A DNA stretch of 64,000 nt, from positions 159,713,152 to 159,777,151 of the forward strand of contig CM072511.1 of NCBI GenBank assembly GCA_036898135.1. The letters run 5' to 3'. A model generated the notes under the pieces. That model was not told the DNA's origin, made no database searches, and worked only from the letters and a program-made list of their open reading frames with translations. This document shows positions 1 to 10,904 of the stretch, in pieces; positions within the stretch are counted from its first letter, which is position 1; the number at the start of each line of letters is the position of its first letter. The position numbers and the translations under genes were made by a program. The DNA comes from Oncomelania hupensis. Taxonomy: Eukaryota > Mollusca > Gastropoda > Littorinimorpha > Pomatiopsidae.

Positions 1-375
1 TCATTTGTCTCACCGACGCCGAATTTTCCCACCGTTCCTGCACAGTGATCATACGCATCCTCGCCAATCTGGACATTCCAGTCGCTCCGTAGTGTATTAT
101 GATGTCCTTTTGGGGAACTCTCTTAATTGTTTTTTCAAATCTGCATAGAAGTTCTCAACTTCATCATTGTTATGGTTTGTGGTCGGAGCAATATTCATGA
201 ATAATGCTAATGTTCTTTTGTCTTCCTGCAAATCTCAGCGTGATGATCCTGCTGTTCTTTGAGGTTCAACTGATGATACACTGCGACATTTCTTGTCAAA
301 CGATGAAGGCGACTCCGTCTTGGTGTATAGTTTCGTCGCCGCTGAAGCAGACCGTGTGATCACCTTCTTCATCTA
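1..375 (-). mobile_element. LINE endonuclease fragment (CFDP2/RTE-like), decayed, runs off left edge
   Basis: Reading the reverse strand in shifting frames gives pieces typical of the AP-endonuclease domain of the LINE family whose proteins are often annotated as craniofacial development protein 2-like. They include a GVAFIV-like strand near 290, an ITLRFAG-like strand near 235, a DEVENFYADLKKQL helix near 150 and a segment near 70 resembling GDxNAKVG. Stops and frameshifts show it is dead. Its 3' part would lie left of the window. It is probably the same family as the LINE at 19453-21208, which supplies the matching RT domain. Confidence 0.6.
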
Positions 376-610
376 CAGAATTACCATCATTATAAATTGT
401 ATTGCAATGTACCGAAAACAAGACTTTCCTTGAAAGAGTAGTCACAAGAACCTCTTAGAAAAAGCAAGGTCGATTACATCTATATTTATAGGCGTTGGTA
501 GACAGAGCTGCGTCTATCATCAATTGAATCTATCAGAACATAATAATGTAATATTCTCAGAAATTGTATATGTTTGGCATTTGACACGCATGTGGACTAA
601 AAGTATCGAT
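376..610. other. No recognised feature
   Basis: AT-rich sequence without a convincing reading frame, structural RNA or repeat family that I recognise. Confidence 0.4.
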
Positions 611-716
611 AATCCTATCCTATTCCGTAATTCGAAAGTCGTTGGGGCACTACAGATGATCGTTTAACCAGCTAACTGTCATCTGTGGTGCCCCAATGAC
701 ATCGATCTTATCGATA
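611..716 (-). repeat. LINE 3'-terminal stub with an inverted self-copy
   Basis: On the reverse strand this matches the last ~60 bases of the LINE at 19453-21208, including GTGCCCCAACGACTTTCG and the TATCC/GGATA tail near 611-625. Instead of continuing into LINE sequence, it turns back. The GGGGCACTACAGATGA segment near 645 is followed near 680 by its inverted copy TCATCTGTGGTGCCCC. This leaves a ~25-bp imperfect palindrome arm pair with a short spacer, suggesting a fold-back or twin-insertion event. Confidence 0.6.
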
Positions 717-1619
717 TTACAGAGGGAGTAAATCGTGTGGAGAGTGCAAGTCAGCGTAACTGGTGACGGTAATTGTAGTGTGACCGCAAAGGCGGACCTC
801 TGCCCTAAGAGGGACAGGAACAAAGGGGACTAAACATTAGTAATAGACTAAAACAGCCTGTATTTTACCATTCAGAAAAAAAGAGGGTATCACACACACA
901 CACGCACACGCACACCCCCCCCCCCCCCCCCACACACACACACGTTGTTCCACTTCCTACACCATCGCCAAGACTATCACTACAGCAAAAAGATATCAAG
1001 CCATTCAAATGTATTTCCAGACACAGACACAGAAAAGGCGAAAAAGTAATATTTTATCAAGTGTTAATTTTCTTGGCGTTTTTATTGTAACGAAGCGAAT
1101 TGAAAACATGGAATAATAAGCCACAATCTGAACTATCTGCAATAAACCAAAAAAGTCTAAATCGGCTCTGCCAATTTTTAGATATATAGCGCAGAACGTG
1201 TTTAGTATACGGTGAAGCACAATGATTTTTGTTCAGTGTTTTGAACAAAAAAGTTAAATTCGGAGCTTCCGCCGTTTTTGAAATATTAAGCAAAACGTGT
1301 TTCGCAACAAAATGCCCCAGTGACCTTGACCCTAACGTTTAGGTAGGCCTAATGTACCTGTGATGTTTGGTCAAAATCCGTGTAGTGGTTTTGGAGATGC
1401 GGAATCCAACGAACCGACCGACCATCAGACCGACATTTGGCTCGTATTTTTGATTCCTAACGCGACTATTTCAAAGTATTTTCAGATAAAATATACATTC
1501 ATTAATTTTTTTTAAAAGAGAATATTTGGGACTGAAAAGTTTTCAAAATTGCGTTGGCCGTTGGGGGATCAGTTAATACATCACCCAATAGCAAAACAAA
1601 TGGCAATGTACATCCAGAA

Positions 1620-1620
<1 letters not shown>
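717..1620. other. Unassigned intergenic DNA with a CA/poly-C tract
   Basis: Holds a low-complexity CA-rich tract with a ~16-base C run at about 893-943. The rest is AT-rich with no gene recognised. The small open frames between 1005 and 1293 show no family resemblance. Confidence 0.4.

Positions 1621-1711
<91 letters not shown>
1621..1711. repeat. (GA)n microsatellite
   Basis: About 45 uninterrupted GA dinucleotides. The Arg-Glu and Leu-Ser coding frames on the two strands are artefacts of the repeat. Confidence 0.97.
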
Positions 1712-1712
<1 letters not shown>

Positions 1713-3779
1713 AAGTTCGTTTATGCAAGTTGCACGAATATTTGGGGAATGTCAGCATTACCTTGCACAACAGTAGTATACGCCGTCCCAATCTTGAACT
1801 TTGAAATTCGCTGACTCGTTCCCTTTGATGAAATTCCTCTTTTTCCCAGAAATAATATTTTCTGCAGATTTTTTGTTTGCTGTGCAATGCAAGGGGTAGT
1901 CCACAGAGGGGATTTTTTCTTGTTCCCCCTGTGTGATTAGGCTATTCTTATACTCCACGTAATCAACGGAAATCTCCAAAGCTCGTCAACTGTACATGAC
2001 ATGACGTCAACCTATTGAACATTTGTGGATTCAATCCAGTCATTGAGATATATAGATCTATAGTATTATAAAGAAGCAGACTATTAATTTCAATATTTAA
2101 TTTATTCAGTTATTGTCTATTCACATAGCCTACATTCAGATGATATGAGACATTGAAAATATCAATCAAATCACAATGAATTGACCTTAATATAACAAAC
2201 GGGGTTGGAAAGGTGAGAGAGACTTAACGCCATAATTTTATCATTCAAGTCTACCTATAATAGGCGACTTTGCCAATACTTTTCACAACTGCTGCCTAAC
2301 TTGCCCAGCCAGAGCGCTGTCATCTATGTAACACTATGTAACTATTTTGGCGAAAGATTGTTTGCGATGTGGAAAAGATGGCGGCCAAAGTGGTGGGCTT
2401 TCGATTTGCAAATGGCGATGTGTTCGACGGTCAAATAGCAAGGGAGGACTTTTTGTAATTTACCGTCTGGGAAGATTTGTGTACTTGTTATTTAACGGAG
2501 TAACTATGTTTATGTGCAATCGGTATGAATGAGTATTTATGTTTGATAGTATTGTTGTGTCTTCAATGCCATTGACAGTAACTTTCACTATCAGCCGACT
2601 TCACTTTTGTTGTGCAGTCAACATGTGCTGCGCCATTTTAAAAGCGCTCGCTTATGACAGAAGGTTGCCCACAAGCAAAAGTAGTTCGTGCGGAGCAATT
2701 GCAAACGTTTTGTGGCACTTTTATGCTAGGCAACTCGGAGCAGATTCTGTGAATGATGTAATACATCCGCCTGATGAATGTCCATATTCAGACATATATT
2801 AAGTCCTTCGTTTTCCTACATTCCTTTTATTTATTTATGTATATATGTATTTATATATTGTAGCCGAGCTGGGCTACAAAGAATTTCTGACCATTACGAT
2901 ACTTAGGCCTCATTCTGTTCGCTGTTATGTTTAAACTAACTGTATGCAACAACTTGAGATATACTTTTCAGATCCCTTAAAGCATAAAATCGTTAGACGC
3001 AGCATTAAATTCTCTATTAGAATATATAAACTTTATTTGTGATTTATGTAGACATTTTGAATGACAGCGCGATGTTTAGAATAGCGCGATGCCTATCACA
3101 TTGATAAAGACACCGCGCTTTTGCGGACCAAGCTGACAGGCTTACGGTTGGCCGGTCGTTTCAGCCCTTCCCGCCTTGTGTAATCGTAGATTAACACACG
3201 ATAAGAACATAATTGTCGATGATGGCGATTGCAAAGATTTTCCACTGTAACACCTTAAGTGTGATATTTTCCGATGCGTTAGTTCATTCTCTAATAGTAT
3301 ATACTTAAATTAAATATTAGTTTAATAGGGACATACATCGGAAGAGAAACAGAGGAAAAGTTGTAAGAAGAGGCTAGATGTAAATATTGTTGTTGTGTTA
3401 GGTGTTTGCTAATTTAGTCCGTCATAGTCGGAACCCAAAATAGTAACCATGTCATATTATATATCGTTGGAAAGGGGAGACGTTGTTCTTTCTTTGTCAT
3501 TAAATTATTTATAATTGTATTAAATTAAAGAGTTAGTACGAGTTTAGAGTCGTGACATTCCTAAGATCAGCAGCCAACTCCCTCTTAAATTGCGTATTAC
3601 TTTTATTTCGTAGCAGATAGGTCTGATATTATTATATCAGTAGAAAGATCGTATTTCCGCGTTTCCGCCCATATATAATTTGTATAGTATTCGTTGGCAT
3701 TTCAAGTATTCTATGTAAAATAAAGATTAACAACTAAAACAAATTACCGAGCGAGCCTAGATTTTGGGGCGGGCAGGGC
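1712..3779. other. Unassigned intergenic DNA, possibly with an old LTR-like segment
   Basis: Two short adjacent frames (2347-2532 and 2539-2802) have no recognisable domain. The stretch from about 2861 (TGTAGCC) to 3758 has a TATATAAT-like box near 3670 and AATAAAG near 3719 just before a sharp change of sequence character. That layout resembles a solo LTR, but I see no second copy, no clear terminal inverted bases and no primer-binding site, so this is only a suggestion. Confidence 0.25.
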
Positions 3780-3844
3780 ATGCATAAGCAGCACTGTCGG
3801 TGCGGCTGGCGCCACCAAATAAAAGCAGAACGCACAACACGGCA

Positions 3845-3985
3845 GGATTGGTCAACGTGTGATCATATTATTTTCACCTTTATCAACAACTGGCCCGCTG
3901 GTGTCAGTATAAATCGGTCCAGTAGTCACCTATATGCGAAAGTGTCGTGTGACTATAATCTACATACAAACAAACAAACGGCAGG
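3845..3985 (+). repeat. SINE body fragment (tRNA-SINE family 3)
   Basis: Matches the body of the element at 10609-10810 in order: a GGATTGG-CAACGTGT block, a CATATTATTTTC block, CGCTGGTGTCAG, and a shared end with GTGTCGTGTGACTATAATC. The tRNA-like head is missing here, so this copy is 5'-truncated or diverged. Confidence 0.65.
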
Positions 3986-4234
3986 GGGACAGAGAGCTGG
4001 AGCACGCAGAAAGAGAACAAGAGAACGGGAAGAACGAGTCAGACACACAGAGAGGGCAGAATGTAGCTGTTATCTCCACGAGCGTTGCCTTTTGTATGAT
4101 GCACTTCGAGAATAAAACTTTCAACGGTCATCAACGAACTGGCGTTGAGGAGAGAGAGAGAGAGAATGTGTGAGAATTCTTCATCGCCCTAGCCTCCATC
4201 ACTGTATCTTCTCTCCAACATCCAACACCACTAC

Positions 4235-4350
4235 AATATATATTTTATTTATGTATATATTTATATATTTATTTATGTATTTATTTATTTAATCGTTCGT
4301 TTCACAAGCGCCTGTGGTTCGTATATAGCGCTATTAAAGCTGAAGAGCTG
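4235..4350 (-). repeat. SINE family 1, 3'-tail fragment
   Basis: On the reverse strand it ends in the family's AGCGCTATATA-like box followed by a run of AAATA repeats. The same tail occurs at 8418-8551 and 49254-49700. The tRNA-like head is absent. Confidence 0.55.
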
Positions 4351-4489
4351 TTGGATCAAAACTGACATTCAAGTACAATATAGGCTATGGTATACTGATA
4401 ATATAATTTTTGCAGCACACATTGTGTAACTGAAACGAGCCGAGGCTTATAGGGCCTACGTTCGCCTCTCGCCCTTAAAACTTTGCAAC

Positions 4490-5375
4490 AAAACAGTTGA
4501 AGAAGTTCAGTGCCATAAACTTCTTGGCGTAACATTAGACAATAATTTGTCTTGGTTGCAACATATTTTAAATAATTATTAGTAGATCTATTTCCAGAAG
4601 GACTTATCAATTATCAAGGATTAAACATTACTTAAATCTGCAGTCTCGTAAACTATTCTATTTGGGACATATTCCACCATTTATTGATTATTCTTCAACT
4701 ATTTGGGATTCTGCTAGTAGCAATGCCATGAAGCCTTTATTTCGGATTCACAAACGTGCAATTAAAATGGTTATTCTTAACAACAAAATCTCTCTGAATG
4801 ATTACAAACAGATCAACATACTACCTCTTGCCAACCGATTAAAATTTAATAAAGGAATGTTCATGCACAAGATCCTTTCTGGTAAAACACCCTCCTATCT
4901 TTCTTCTCTTTTTTTCTAGGAAAACTGCCAGATTTTCTACCAAACTAAATATCCCATTTCCAAGAATTGATCTTTTTAAAACCAGTCTGTCATATTCAGG
5001 CTCCACTTTATGGAATAAGTTTCCAGAAGTTCTCCGCAGTGCAGTCACTAAATACACATCCTTTAGACACCATCTTTTACAGCACGTTAAATTAGCTAAT
5101 TTGCAAGAGTTCTTACTTTCATAACTTTCATTACATTGTTTTACATAAGTTGTGTGTATGTTTGTGTGTGTGTGGAACGGAAGAGAGGAGTGGATGCGCA
5201 CGTGCGCATATTTTGATTAAATTGTTACATTTTGATATTATTGTTATGAAGTTATTTTGTTATACTAATTGTTATTGTTACAAGCCCCAAGGGCAGGATG
5301 TAAAAAAGCACACCCAGTGCTTAATCTTTTACCCTTGTTAAATAAAATTATTATCTTATCTTATCTTATCTCGTA
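4490..5375 (+). mobile_element. LINE C-terminal fragment with (TTATC)n tail
   Basis: Three frames broken by stops or frameshifts together resemble the region after the RT palm. They show a KLLGVTLDNNLSW-like segment (about 4526-4560), a DYSSTIWDSA segment (about 4686) and a GSTLWNKFPEVLRSA segment (about 5000). This order (fingers/thumb remnant, then a conserved SxxxWNxLP block) is usual for Jockey-superfamily LINEs. AATAAAATTATTA and a TTATC pentamer run at 5341-5375 form the 3' end. It is a pseudogene: nothing upstream encodes the catalytic RT motifs. Confidence 0.7.
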
Positions 5376-5422
5376 AACCTTGACGAGCCTAATCTAAACA
5401 GTGTGTTACGCACCTTGGGGTG

Positions 5423-5682
5423 CCGGTGTGACATCGTCAAAGTTCCTAGTATGTTATTTAGACTGGGAGCGACTGGGAGCATTCTGATTGGTCGACGCAT
5501 TACAAAATTCGACGCATGCGCACAGTGCTATCGTAGTCTTCGTAAGGATTAGGGTTATGATTAGGGTTAGGGTTACGACGCCTAAGAACTTCGTGGAAAA
5601 AAACCGGCTCGACTTGGCCTGGCGCATGCGCAAAGGAGCCCAGCCAAATAAAATACCTGGAACTTTGACGATGTTACACCGG
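5423..5682. mobile_element. MITE, copy 1 of an abutting pair
   Basis: Begins CCGGTGTGACATCGTCAAAG and ends in the inverted form CTTTGACGATGTTACACCGG, giving terminal inverted repeats of about 24 bp with one or two mismatches. It is about 260 bp with no coding capacity. Inside is a block starting GACTGGGAGCGACTGGGAGC that contains GACGCATGCGCACAGTGCT; the same block is in the neighbouring copy. TTAGGGTTAGGG-like sequence lies inside at about 5548-5575. Confidence 0.75.
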
Positions 5683-5922
5683 TGTGAAATCGTCAATGGC
5701 CTGGTATCGCCAGCGGACTGGGAACGACTGGGAGCATTCTGATTGGTCGAAATGTAAAACGCATTACAAAATTCGACGCATGCGCACAGTGCTAACGTAG
5801 TGCGACCGAGCACTGCTTCATTCATTCAAAGGGTTAGGGTTGCCGGCCAGACATAACCTGGCGCATGCGCAAAGGCGCCCGGCTCAGCTACGATACTCGG
5901 TCAAGCTGCGATGTTACACCGG
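5679..5922. mobile_element. MITE, copy 2, sharing its end with copy 1
   Basis: Same family as the preceding element: it starts CCGGTGTGAAATCGTCAA and ends GCGATGTTACACCGG. The CCGG at 5679-5682 serves as the end of one element and the start of the next, so they are head-to-tail with no spacer. Internal duplicated blocks confirm identity, with a ~15-bp length difference near 5750. Confidence 0.72.
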
Positions 5923-5935
5923 GGTTTTCTGTATA

Positions 5936-6377
5936 AATATTATTTATTTATTTATTTAATCGTTCTTAAATAGCGCTTTACCAGCTCAAGAGCTGCTTAA
6001 GGCGCTGGCCGATACAGGATCTAACTCAAGCCGTCCGAGACGCCCACCCGCAGCCTTTGGGCGCATGGTCTGACGCCCGTACAACTGAGCACAATCCTGG
6101 GCAGCCAGGGATGGGGGAGAAGGACCTAAGTGCATGCTGGGTGTGTTCTTGTCACCGGCACTCACCCGTCTAGGACATGAGCGTCAGGATCTTTAAAGTC
6201 CGTTATGATGGAATGTATGCGACAGACTAGACCTCGGTTTATACTCTCATCCGAAGGAGTAGGAAACGGGAGTAAAGTGTCTTTCCCAAGGACACAACAC
6301 AATGCCCCGGCCTGGGCTCGAACCCGGGACTTTCAGATCCGCAAGTCAAAGCTCTACCATTAGGCCACCGTGCCTCC
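5936..6377 (-). repeat. tRNA-derived SINE, family 1 (near complete)
   Basis: Read on the reverse strand, it opens with a tRNA-like head: GGCCTAATGGTAGAGC (A-box-like) and GGGTTCGAGCC (B-box). This is followed by a ~300-bp body and an AGCGCTATTTAAGAACG box, and it closes with an AAATA repeat tail. Pol III internal promoter elements in this spacing define a tRNA-SINE. Several more copies lie in this window (8418, 24195, 49254, 52620, 61485). Confidence 0.85.
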
Positions 6378-7075
6378 CTTTTCCACTTTGTGGAAATTGT
6401 GTGCTTTAAATTACCACTGTTTCTGTCATTCTTATTTGTTCTTTCTCTTTCCTAATCTGTTCTATCAATCTACTATCTTCTTCGCTAGACCAATCACCTA
6501 CCTTTTTTCTGGAAAACTCTCGCAAAACCCCCATTTGTGTATGGGGTCTGTTGGGTCAGCTTGGGGATATTGGACACTTTGTGCCAAATGGTCACTAGGG
6601 CTTTCTATGGTACTATTATTTAGGAGTGTAGGCATTTTATATGTATGTGTTTTGCTAATTATTTTATAATGAAGTTTAGATTCTATTTTGTTTTCGTAAA
6701 CGGGGGTTCGATAAATTAGCGTCCCTTACATGGGATGCCTTTATTGTAGAGTGACCGGCTGGTGGAGTGCATTCAGTGTTGCCATTAGGGTTTGTTCGTT
6801 CGATAAATTAAAGTCCCCAGATATCTGAGCGTATGTGGGACGTAAATAGTATGTTAAAAAGTTAATTAAAATATGGCTTATATTAACTAAGGCCACCGTC
6901 TTTTCAGGACCACGTTAAAATTAGTTAAGCCTAATAAGGGATAACCATTAGGGTTGTTTTAGCAGATATTTTTTATACGGATCAGGGGTGTGCACTCTTT
7001 CATTCATCCAAGTTGTGATCCTGATTCGGTTCTTTGCAGTCCGCTGGACCCTAAAAACAATGATTAACTATAACT
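6378..7075 (+). repeat. ~580-bp dispersed repeat X, copy A (5'-truncated, with internal insertion)
   Basis: Shares with copies at 7253, 29258 and 29862 the ordered blocks GGAAATT-TAGTGC, CTACCTTTTTTCTTGAAAAC, GGTCTGTTGG, CACTAGGGCTT, CGATAAATTAG, GTGACCGGCTGGTGGAG and GCAGTCCGCTGGACCCT. Between about 6795 and 6945 it has ~150 extra bases. No protein is encoded. Confidence 0.75.
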
Positions 7076-7164
7076 TACTAACCCACCCTGAATATCTGCA
7101 GAATACTTAGCATTCCAGATGCGATCATTCTTAATTCTGAATTTGTCTATTAGACTTGACAACT

Positions 7165-7975
7165 CGGTGCTTTGGCCTGGCACACGGATGACCCAGGTTC
7201 GATTCACGTGGTGGGCAAGATAGAGGTGGCCATTTTTACTAGTGTCCATCTTTCCCCCGTTGGGGTGCCGGGGGTTTCAGTATAAATAGTATCCCCACTT
7301 TCTGGAAATTTAGTGCTTTAAATTCGCACTGTCGCTGCCTTTCTCATTTGCTCTTTCTCATTCCTGCTCTGTTCTATCAATCTGCTATACTATCTTCTTC
7401 TTCACTAGACCAGTCATCTACCTTTTTTCTTGAAAACTCTTCCGGGACAAGACTCCTTATTTGTGTATGAGGTCTGTTGGATTAGCTTGGGAATATTGGA
7501 CGCTTTCTGCCAGGTGGTCACTAGGGCTTCCTATGATGTTATTATTTAGCAATGTAGGCATTTTATATGTATGTTTTGTTGATAATTTATACTGATGTTT
7601 GTATTCTATTTTGTTTTTGTAAATGGGTGTTCGATAAATTAGAGTACAGCCTCAGCGTCCCCTGCGTGGGATGTCTTTATTGTAAAGTGACTGGCTGGTG
7701 GAGAGCTTTCAGTTTTACCACTAGGGTTGTTTTGGCAGATCTTTTATGCTGATCAGGGGTTGTCCGGTCCTGATTTGGCTCGGAAGAGTCCGTTGGACCT
7801 AAAGCAATAAACATGTAATGTAATGTAGTTTCCATCTTAGTTATGATTTCTCTGGTGGTTCAGAGTTGAATCGATTTAGGTTCTTTTACCCTTTTTTCCC
7901 TAGTATTTTTTTATCCCCGTCTGCCGTACAGCCAAAGGTGCGTATGGACGTTCACCTTCACTGTTCATTCATTCA
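7165..7975 (+). repeat. tRNA-derived SINE family 2, split by an insertion
   Basis: The head (GGCCTGGCACACGGATGACCCAGGTTCG, a B-box region) lies at 7165-7252. The remainder, from a GTGGTTCAG-like block to GTGCGTATGGACGTTCACCTTCA, lies at 7831-7975. The order matches the uninterrupted copy at 9385-9622. The gap is repeat X copy B, so the SINE is older than that insertion. Confidence 0.82.
7253..7830 (+). mobile_element. Repeat X, copy B, complete with target-site duplication
   Basis: A 578-bp insert in a SINE, flanked by an 8-bp direct repeat TCCATCTT (7245-7252 and 7831-7838). It starts TCCCCCGTTGGGGTGCCGGG, has a TATAAATAG box ~30 bases in and ends AATAAACATGTAATGTAATG. The 8-bp duplication and the AATGT-type tail point to a mobile element, most likely a retroposon or a short LTR. 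There are no terminal inverted repeats and no coding region. Confidence 0.75.
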
Positions 7976-8007
7976 ACTCTGTGTGTGGGTGTGTGTGTGT
8001 GTGGGCA

Positions 8008-8274
8008 TGTAGAAACGACGTTACTCTGACATACACTTGAAACTGTACATGGTTTCTTTTGACTTTTTTTGACGGCCCCGTTATTTTGACGTCAAAATAG
8101 TGCTCCGTAGAGTTACAGCTGTTTTAGGCTTAGGGTTAGTTTAAGGGTTAGGGTTTGGGTTAGGGCTTAGGTTTGGGGATAGCTTCAAATAATTGAAAAT
8201 GTCAAAATAATGGAAAGTGTGTCAAGATAATGTATGTAGAGTTTCACAACAGTCATCACAACGTCGTTTCTACA
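8008..8274. mobile_element. Small MITE inside a GT-rich tract
   Basis: Ends TGTAGAAACGACGTT at the left and AACGTCGTTTCTACA at the right form perfect 15-bp terminal inverted repeats, 267 bp apart. The interior has TTAGGGTTAG-like runs and paired TTTTGACGTCAAAATA motifs but no gene. GT-rich sequence flanks both sides, consistent with insertion into a microsatellite. Confidence 0.7.
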
Positions 8275-8280
8275 AAAATG

Positions 8281-8309
8281 TGGGTGTGGGTGTGGGTGTG
8301 GGTGGGTGG

Positions 8310-8348
<39 letters not shown>
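8281..8348. repeat. (GGGTGT)n/(GT)n microsatellite
   Basis: TGGGTG hexamers grade into about 20 GT dinucleotides. No gene. Confidence 0.95.
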
Positions 8349-8349
<1 letters not shown>

Positions 8350-8417
8350 TAGAGTTATTGTTGATGGATCTTAATCACTGTAGATATCATAATCATCATT
8401 ATTTATTTTCAGTTTAG

Positions 8418-8499
8418 TGTTGTTACGGCTTGAGTTAGATCCTATATTGGCCAGTGCCTTAAGCAGCTCTTGATCTGGAAAAGCGCTATATAAGAACGA

Positions 8500-8551
<52 letters not shown>
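8418..8551 (+). repeat. SINE family 1, 3' fragment
   Basis: Contains the family's GGCTTGAGTTAGATCCTAT, GGCCAGTGCCTTAAGCAGC and AAAAGCGCTATATAAGAACG boxes followed by about 12 AAATA/AAAT repeats. The head is missing, as expected for 5' truncation during retroposition. Confidence 0.8.
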
Positions 8552-8611
8552 ACATCATATTACATTACATCATCACAGTACACAGAAGAAAAATGTAGAT
8601 AACTGGGGGTA

Positions 8612-9060
8612 TTACAGTTTGCTTAAATTTAAGATGCGGATTGCACTTGGTACATAAGAGTGGCCATACAAGTTTCTTTTCCAGGCCGGGGTTCTAAACC
8701 TCCGATCTGAAGGCAACAGTTCAAATGATCTACACATGGGATGACTGTTATCAGACATAATCTTTCTAGCTTTACTTTTTACAAAATCTTTATATATTTC
8801 TGTTATTGGCTTTTGTGTCTTTCCTATCACTCTGCTAGCTAGGTTTACAATGCGATTGAGTCTGTTCCTGTCTCTAACGCCAAGATTTCCGAACCAGGTA
8901 ACAATGTTAAAGCATAGAATACTTTCTACTAGAGATCTGTAAATTGTTTCTAAGATACGTACATTCACCCCAAAATTTTTCAACTTTCTTACTAGATACA
9001 TCCTTTGATTGGCATTTTTTTTTGCTGAGCTATAAGCTTTAAAAAAAAAAAATCTTTTTG
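8612..9060 (-). mobile_element. LINE C-terminal fragment (Rex1-like)
   Basis: An open reverse-strand frame ends at 8612. It encodes a stretch like the tail of Rex1-type reverse transcriptases: RMYLVRKLKNFGV, IYRSLVESILCF, ..WFGNL..RDRNRLNRIV, and FELLPSDRRFR near the end. The RT catalytic core is absent, so this is a 5'-truncated copy. An A/T homopolymer at about 9019-9052 marks a junction on its upstream side. Confidence 0.72.
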
Positions 9061-9384
9061 GGGAGACTCTATTGTCCTTGTTTTTCCCCTGGGAAGGCGT
9101 AGTCGCAGCCTGTGGCGCACCAAAACCCAACGTACCTAATATTTGAGATTTTGAAATTTTGCTTGGGGAACAAACCGGCATACACGGAGAAAACCCCTTC
9201 GAAAGTAAATAATATTCGGGAAAATATAACGCCCAGATGCTGGATCGATCTCACACCTGTCAGACGCAATTTGTTTCTGGCCTGTGGACAAGGCAAGTTA
9301 GTCCCGCCTTAGACCACTCGGTCACAATGCTTGCATAGACTATATATGCTTCCAAGTCGGAAAAGCCTTGTCCCTCCGCCGTAC

Positions 9385-9622
9385 GTAGCTCAAGTGGTAG
9401 AGCGTTCGCCTGGCACACCGATGACCCAGGTTCGAATCCCTTGGTGAGTAAAATTAAAAGTGGCCATTTTTCACTGTCCATTTTAGCCGTATGATTGCTC
9501 TTGTGGTTCAGTGTTGATTTAGGTCCCCATTCCTTGTTCCCGGCCGGCCCTATCCTGGGATGGTTATCCCCTCTCTGCCATATCGCCAATGGTGGGTGTA
9601 GACGTTAAACCTCAATGTTCAA
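9385..9622 (+). repeat. tRNA-derived SINE family 2 (complete)
   Basis: The head has TAGCTCAAGTGGTAGAGCG (A-box) and GGTTCGAATCC (B-box), resembling a tRNA with a diverged anticodon region. The body follows with AAAAGTGGCCATTTTTCACTG and TGTGGTTCAGTGTTGATTTAG, ending GGTGTAGACGTTAAACCTCA. Reverse copies sit at 48635-48840 and 56990-57222. Confidence 0.85.
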
Positions 9623-9794
9623 AGCCTTGTCGAGTCTCAGCTACGCCGCGTGCCTTTGACGCCCTGTACTCTCTGGCACTCATCCAATCGAACGAATGAT
9701 TTTGACCACGTGATAGGATATCCGCTGCCAGGGGCAACCAAGCACCATACGTCACACTCTGCCTGCATAGGCTCATGCTGGAGGACCTATTATA

Positions 9795-10558
9795 AATTTA
9801 ATCCTATCCTATCCTATCACGTAACTCGAAGGTCGTTGGAGCACCACAGATGATCTTTTAACTAGCGTACTCGATCTTTCTCTGTCCTCAGCAACCTCAT
9901 ATGGCTTCGCTCAGTGTCAAACCAGTCCATTCTGGATGTTGTCTTCCCACCTCTTCTTCTACCTCCTTGCACTGTGCCTTGCAGGAGCGTCTTTGCAAGG
10001 CCTGATAATCTGGTGACGTGGCCATACCATAGCAGTTTCCGTTTTTTCACCACTGTGAGCATGGCATCGTGTTGTCCAATGGCTTGTGTGATGGTCTGTC
10101 GGACTTCGTCGTTGGTGATGTGCTGGATATAGGAAATGCCCAGAAATCTTCTGTAGCACCTCATCTCCATGCTTTGTATTCTTCGCTGTGAGAGCCCATG
10201 TTTCGCAAGTATATAGGAAGATGGAGATGACAAGGGAGCGCAGTAGCCTTACCTTGAAATGTGGGCTGGTCTTATCTTTCCAAATGGGCTCTTAAGCTTG
10301 TCAGGGCAGCAGTTGTTTGGGCGATCCTGGAGAGGACTTCTTGTCAGGACCCATTGTCTGATACAATAGCTCCTAAATATTTGAAGCGATGCATTGTGTT
10401 GAGGGATTGGCCTTGGACTTTGATATGTCCGTGTTGATGCCATTGGTGTTGTTGGTCATCGTTTTGGTCTTCTCTTCACTTATTTCCATTCCATAGGCTC
10501 TGGCCTCTATACCAGCTGTTCAAGTTCTTGTTCCTCTCCAGCCAATCCATAGGATAGG
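9795..10558 (-). mobile_element. CFDP2-like LINE, 5'-truncated copy
   Basis: Reverse-strand translation in shifting frames matches the C-terminal half of the LINE protein at 19431-21197 (KYLGAIVSDNGS, RRIQSMEMRCYRR, KRKLLWYGHVTR, GRRRG). The 3' end at 9795 carries the TATCC/GGATA pentamers. Several frameshifts make it a pseudogene. A further GGATA run at 10550-10563 abuts its truncated 5' end. Confidence 0.8.
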
Positions 10559-10608
10559 ATAGGCGGACCTTTACCTATACGTACTTTAAAATCAATGTGA
10601 ATAAAACT

Positions 10609-10810
10609 GCTTTGGGAGGCCGGGTAGCTCAGTTGGTAGAGCGGCTTACTAGTAATCGAAAGGTCCCTGGTTCGAATTCGGAATCCGGATTGGCCAACGT
10701 GTTACCATATTATTTTCCCCTTACCACCAGCTGGTTCGATCGCTGGTGTCAGAATAATGTGACCAGTATTCGCCAATACGCTCGAGTGTCGTGTGACTAT
10801 AATCTACAAT
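10609..10810 (+). repeat. tRNA-derived SINE family 3
   Basis: The head GGGTAGCTCAGTTGGTAGAGC (10619-10639) and GGTTCGAATTC (10669-10679) form pol III A and B boxes at tRNA spacing. The acceptor ends do not pair well, so this is not a working tRNA. The body shares blocks with 3845-3985. Confidence 0.75.
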
Positions 10811-10904
10811 GATAAAACTGCGCTGATGATTCGTCCTCAACTCGTCATTCATGCCAAAGGACGTTAAACCTTATACTGTTTAAACCGCACTATTTCATTT
10901 TATG

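Noticed and set aside
1554..1887. Arg-Glu and Leu-Ser repeat proteins on both strands
   Set aside because: They are simply translations of the (GA)n microsatellite; there is no codon bias or conserved flank.
2347..2802. Two small + strand genes
   Set aside because: Cys-containing short frames without domain resemblance, conserved neighbours or splice context; kept as unassigned.
5540..5575. Interstitial telomere repeat
   Set aside because: Only two or three imperfect TTAGGG units, inside a MITE; similar short runs occur at 8120-8170 and 34275-34300, also within repeat-like DNA.
10609..10690. Functional tRNA gene
   Set aside because: A and B boxes are good, but the acceptor and T stems do not pair cleanly and a SINE body follows; it is a tRNA-SINE head. 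The same applies to the heads at 9385, 45005-45070, 48780-48830, 50928 and 57150-57215.
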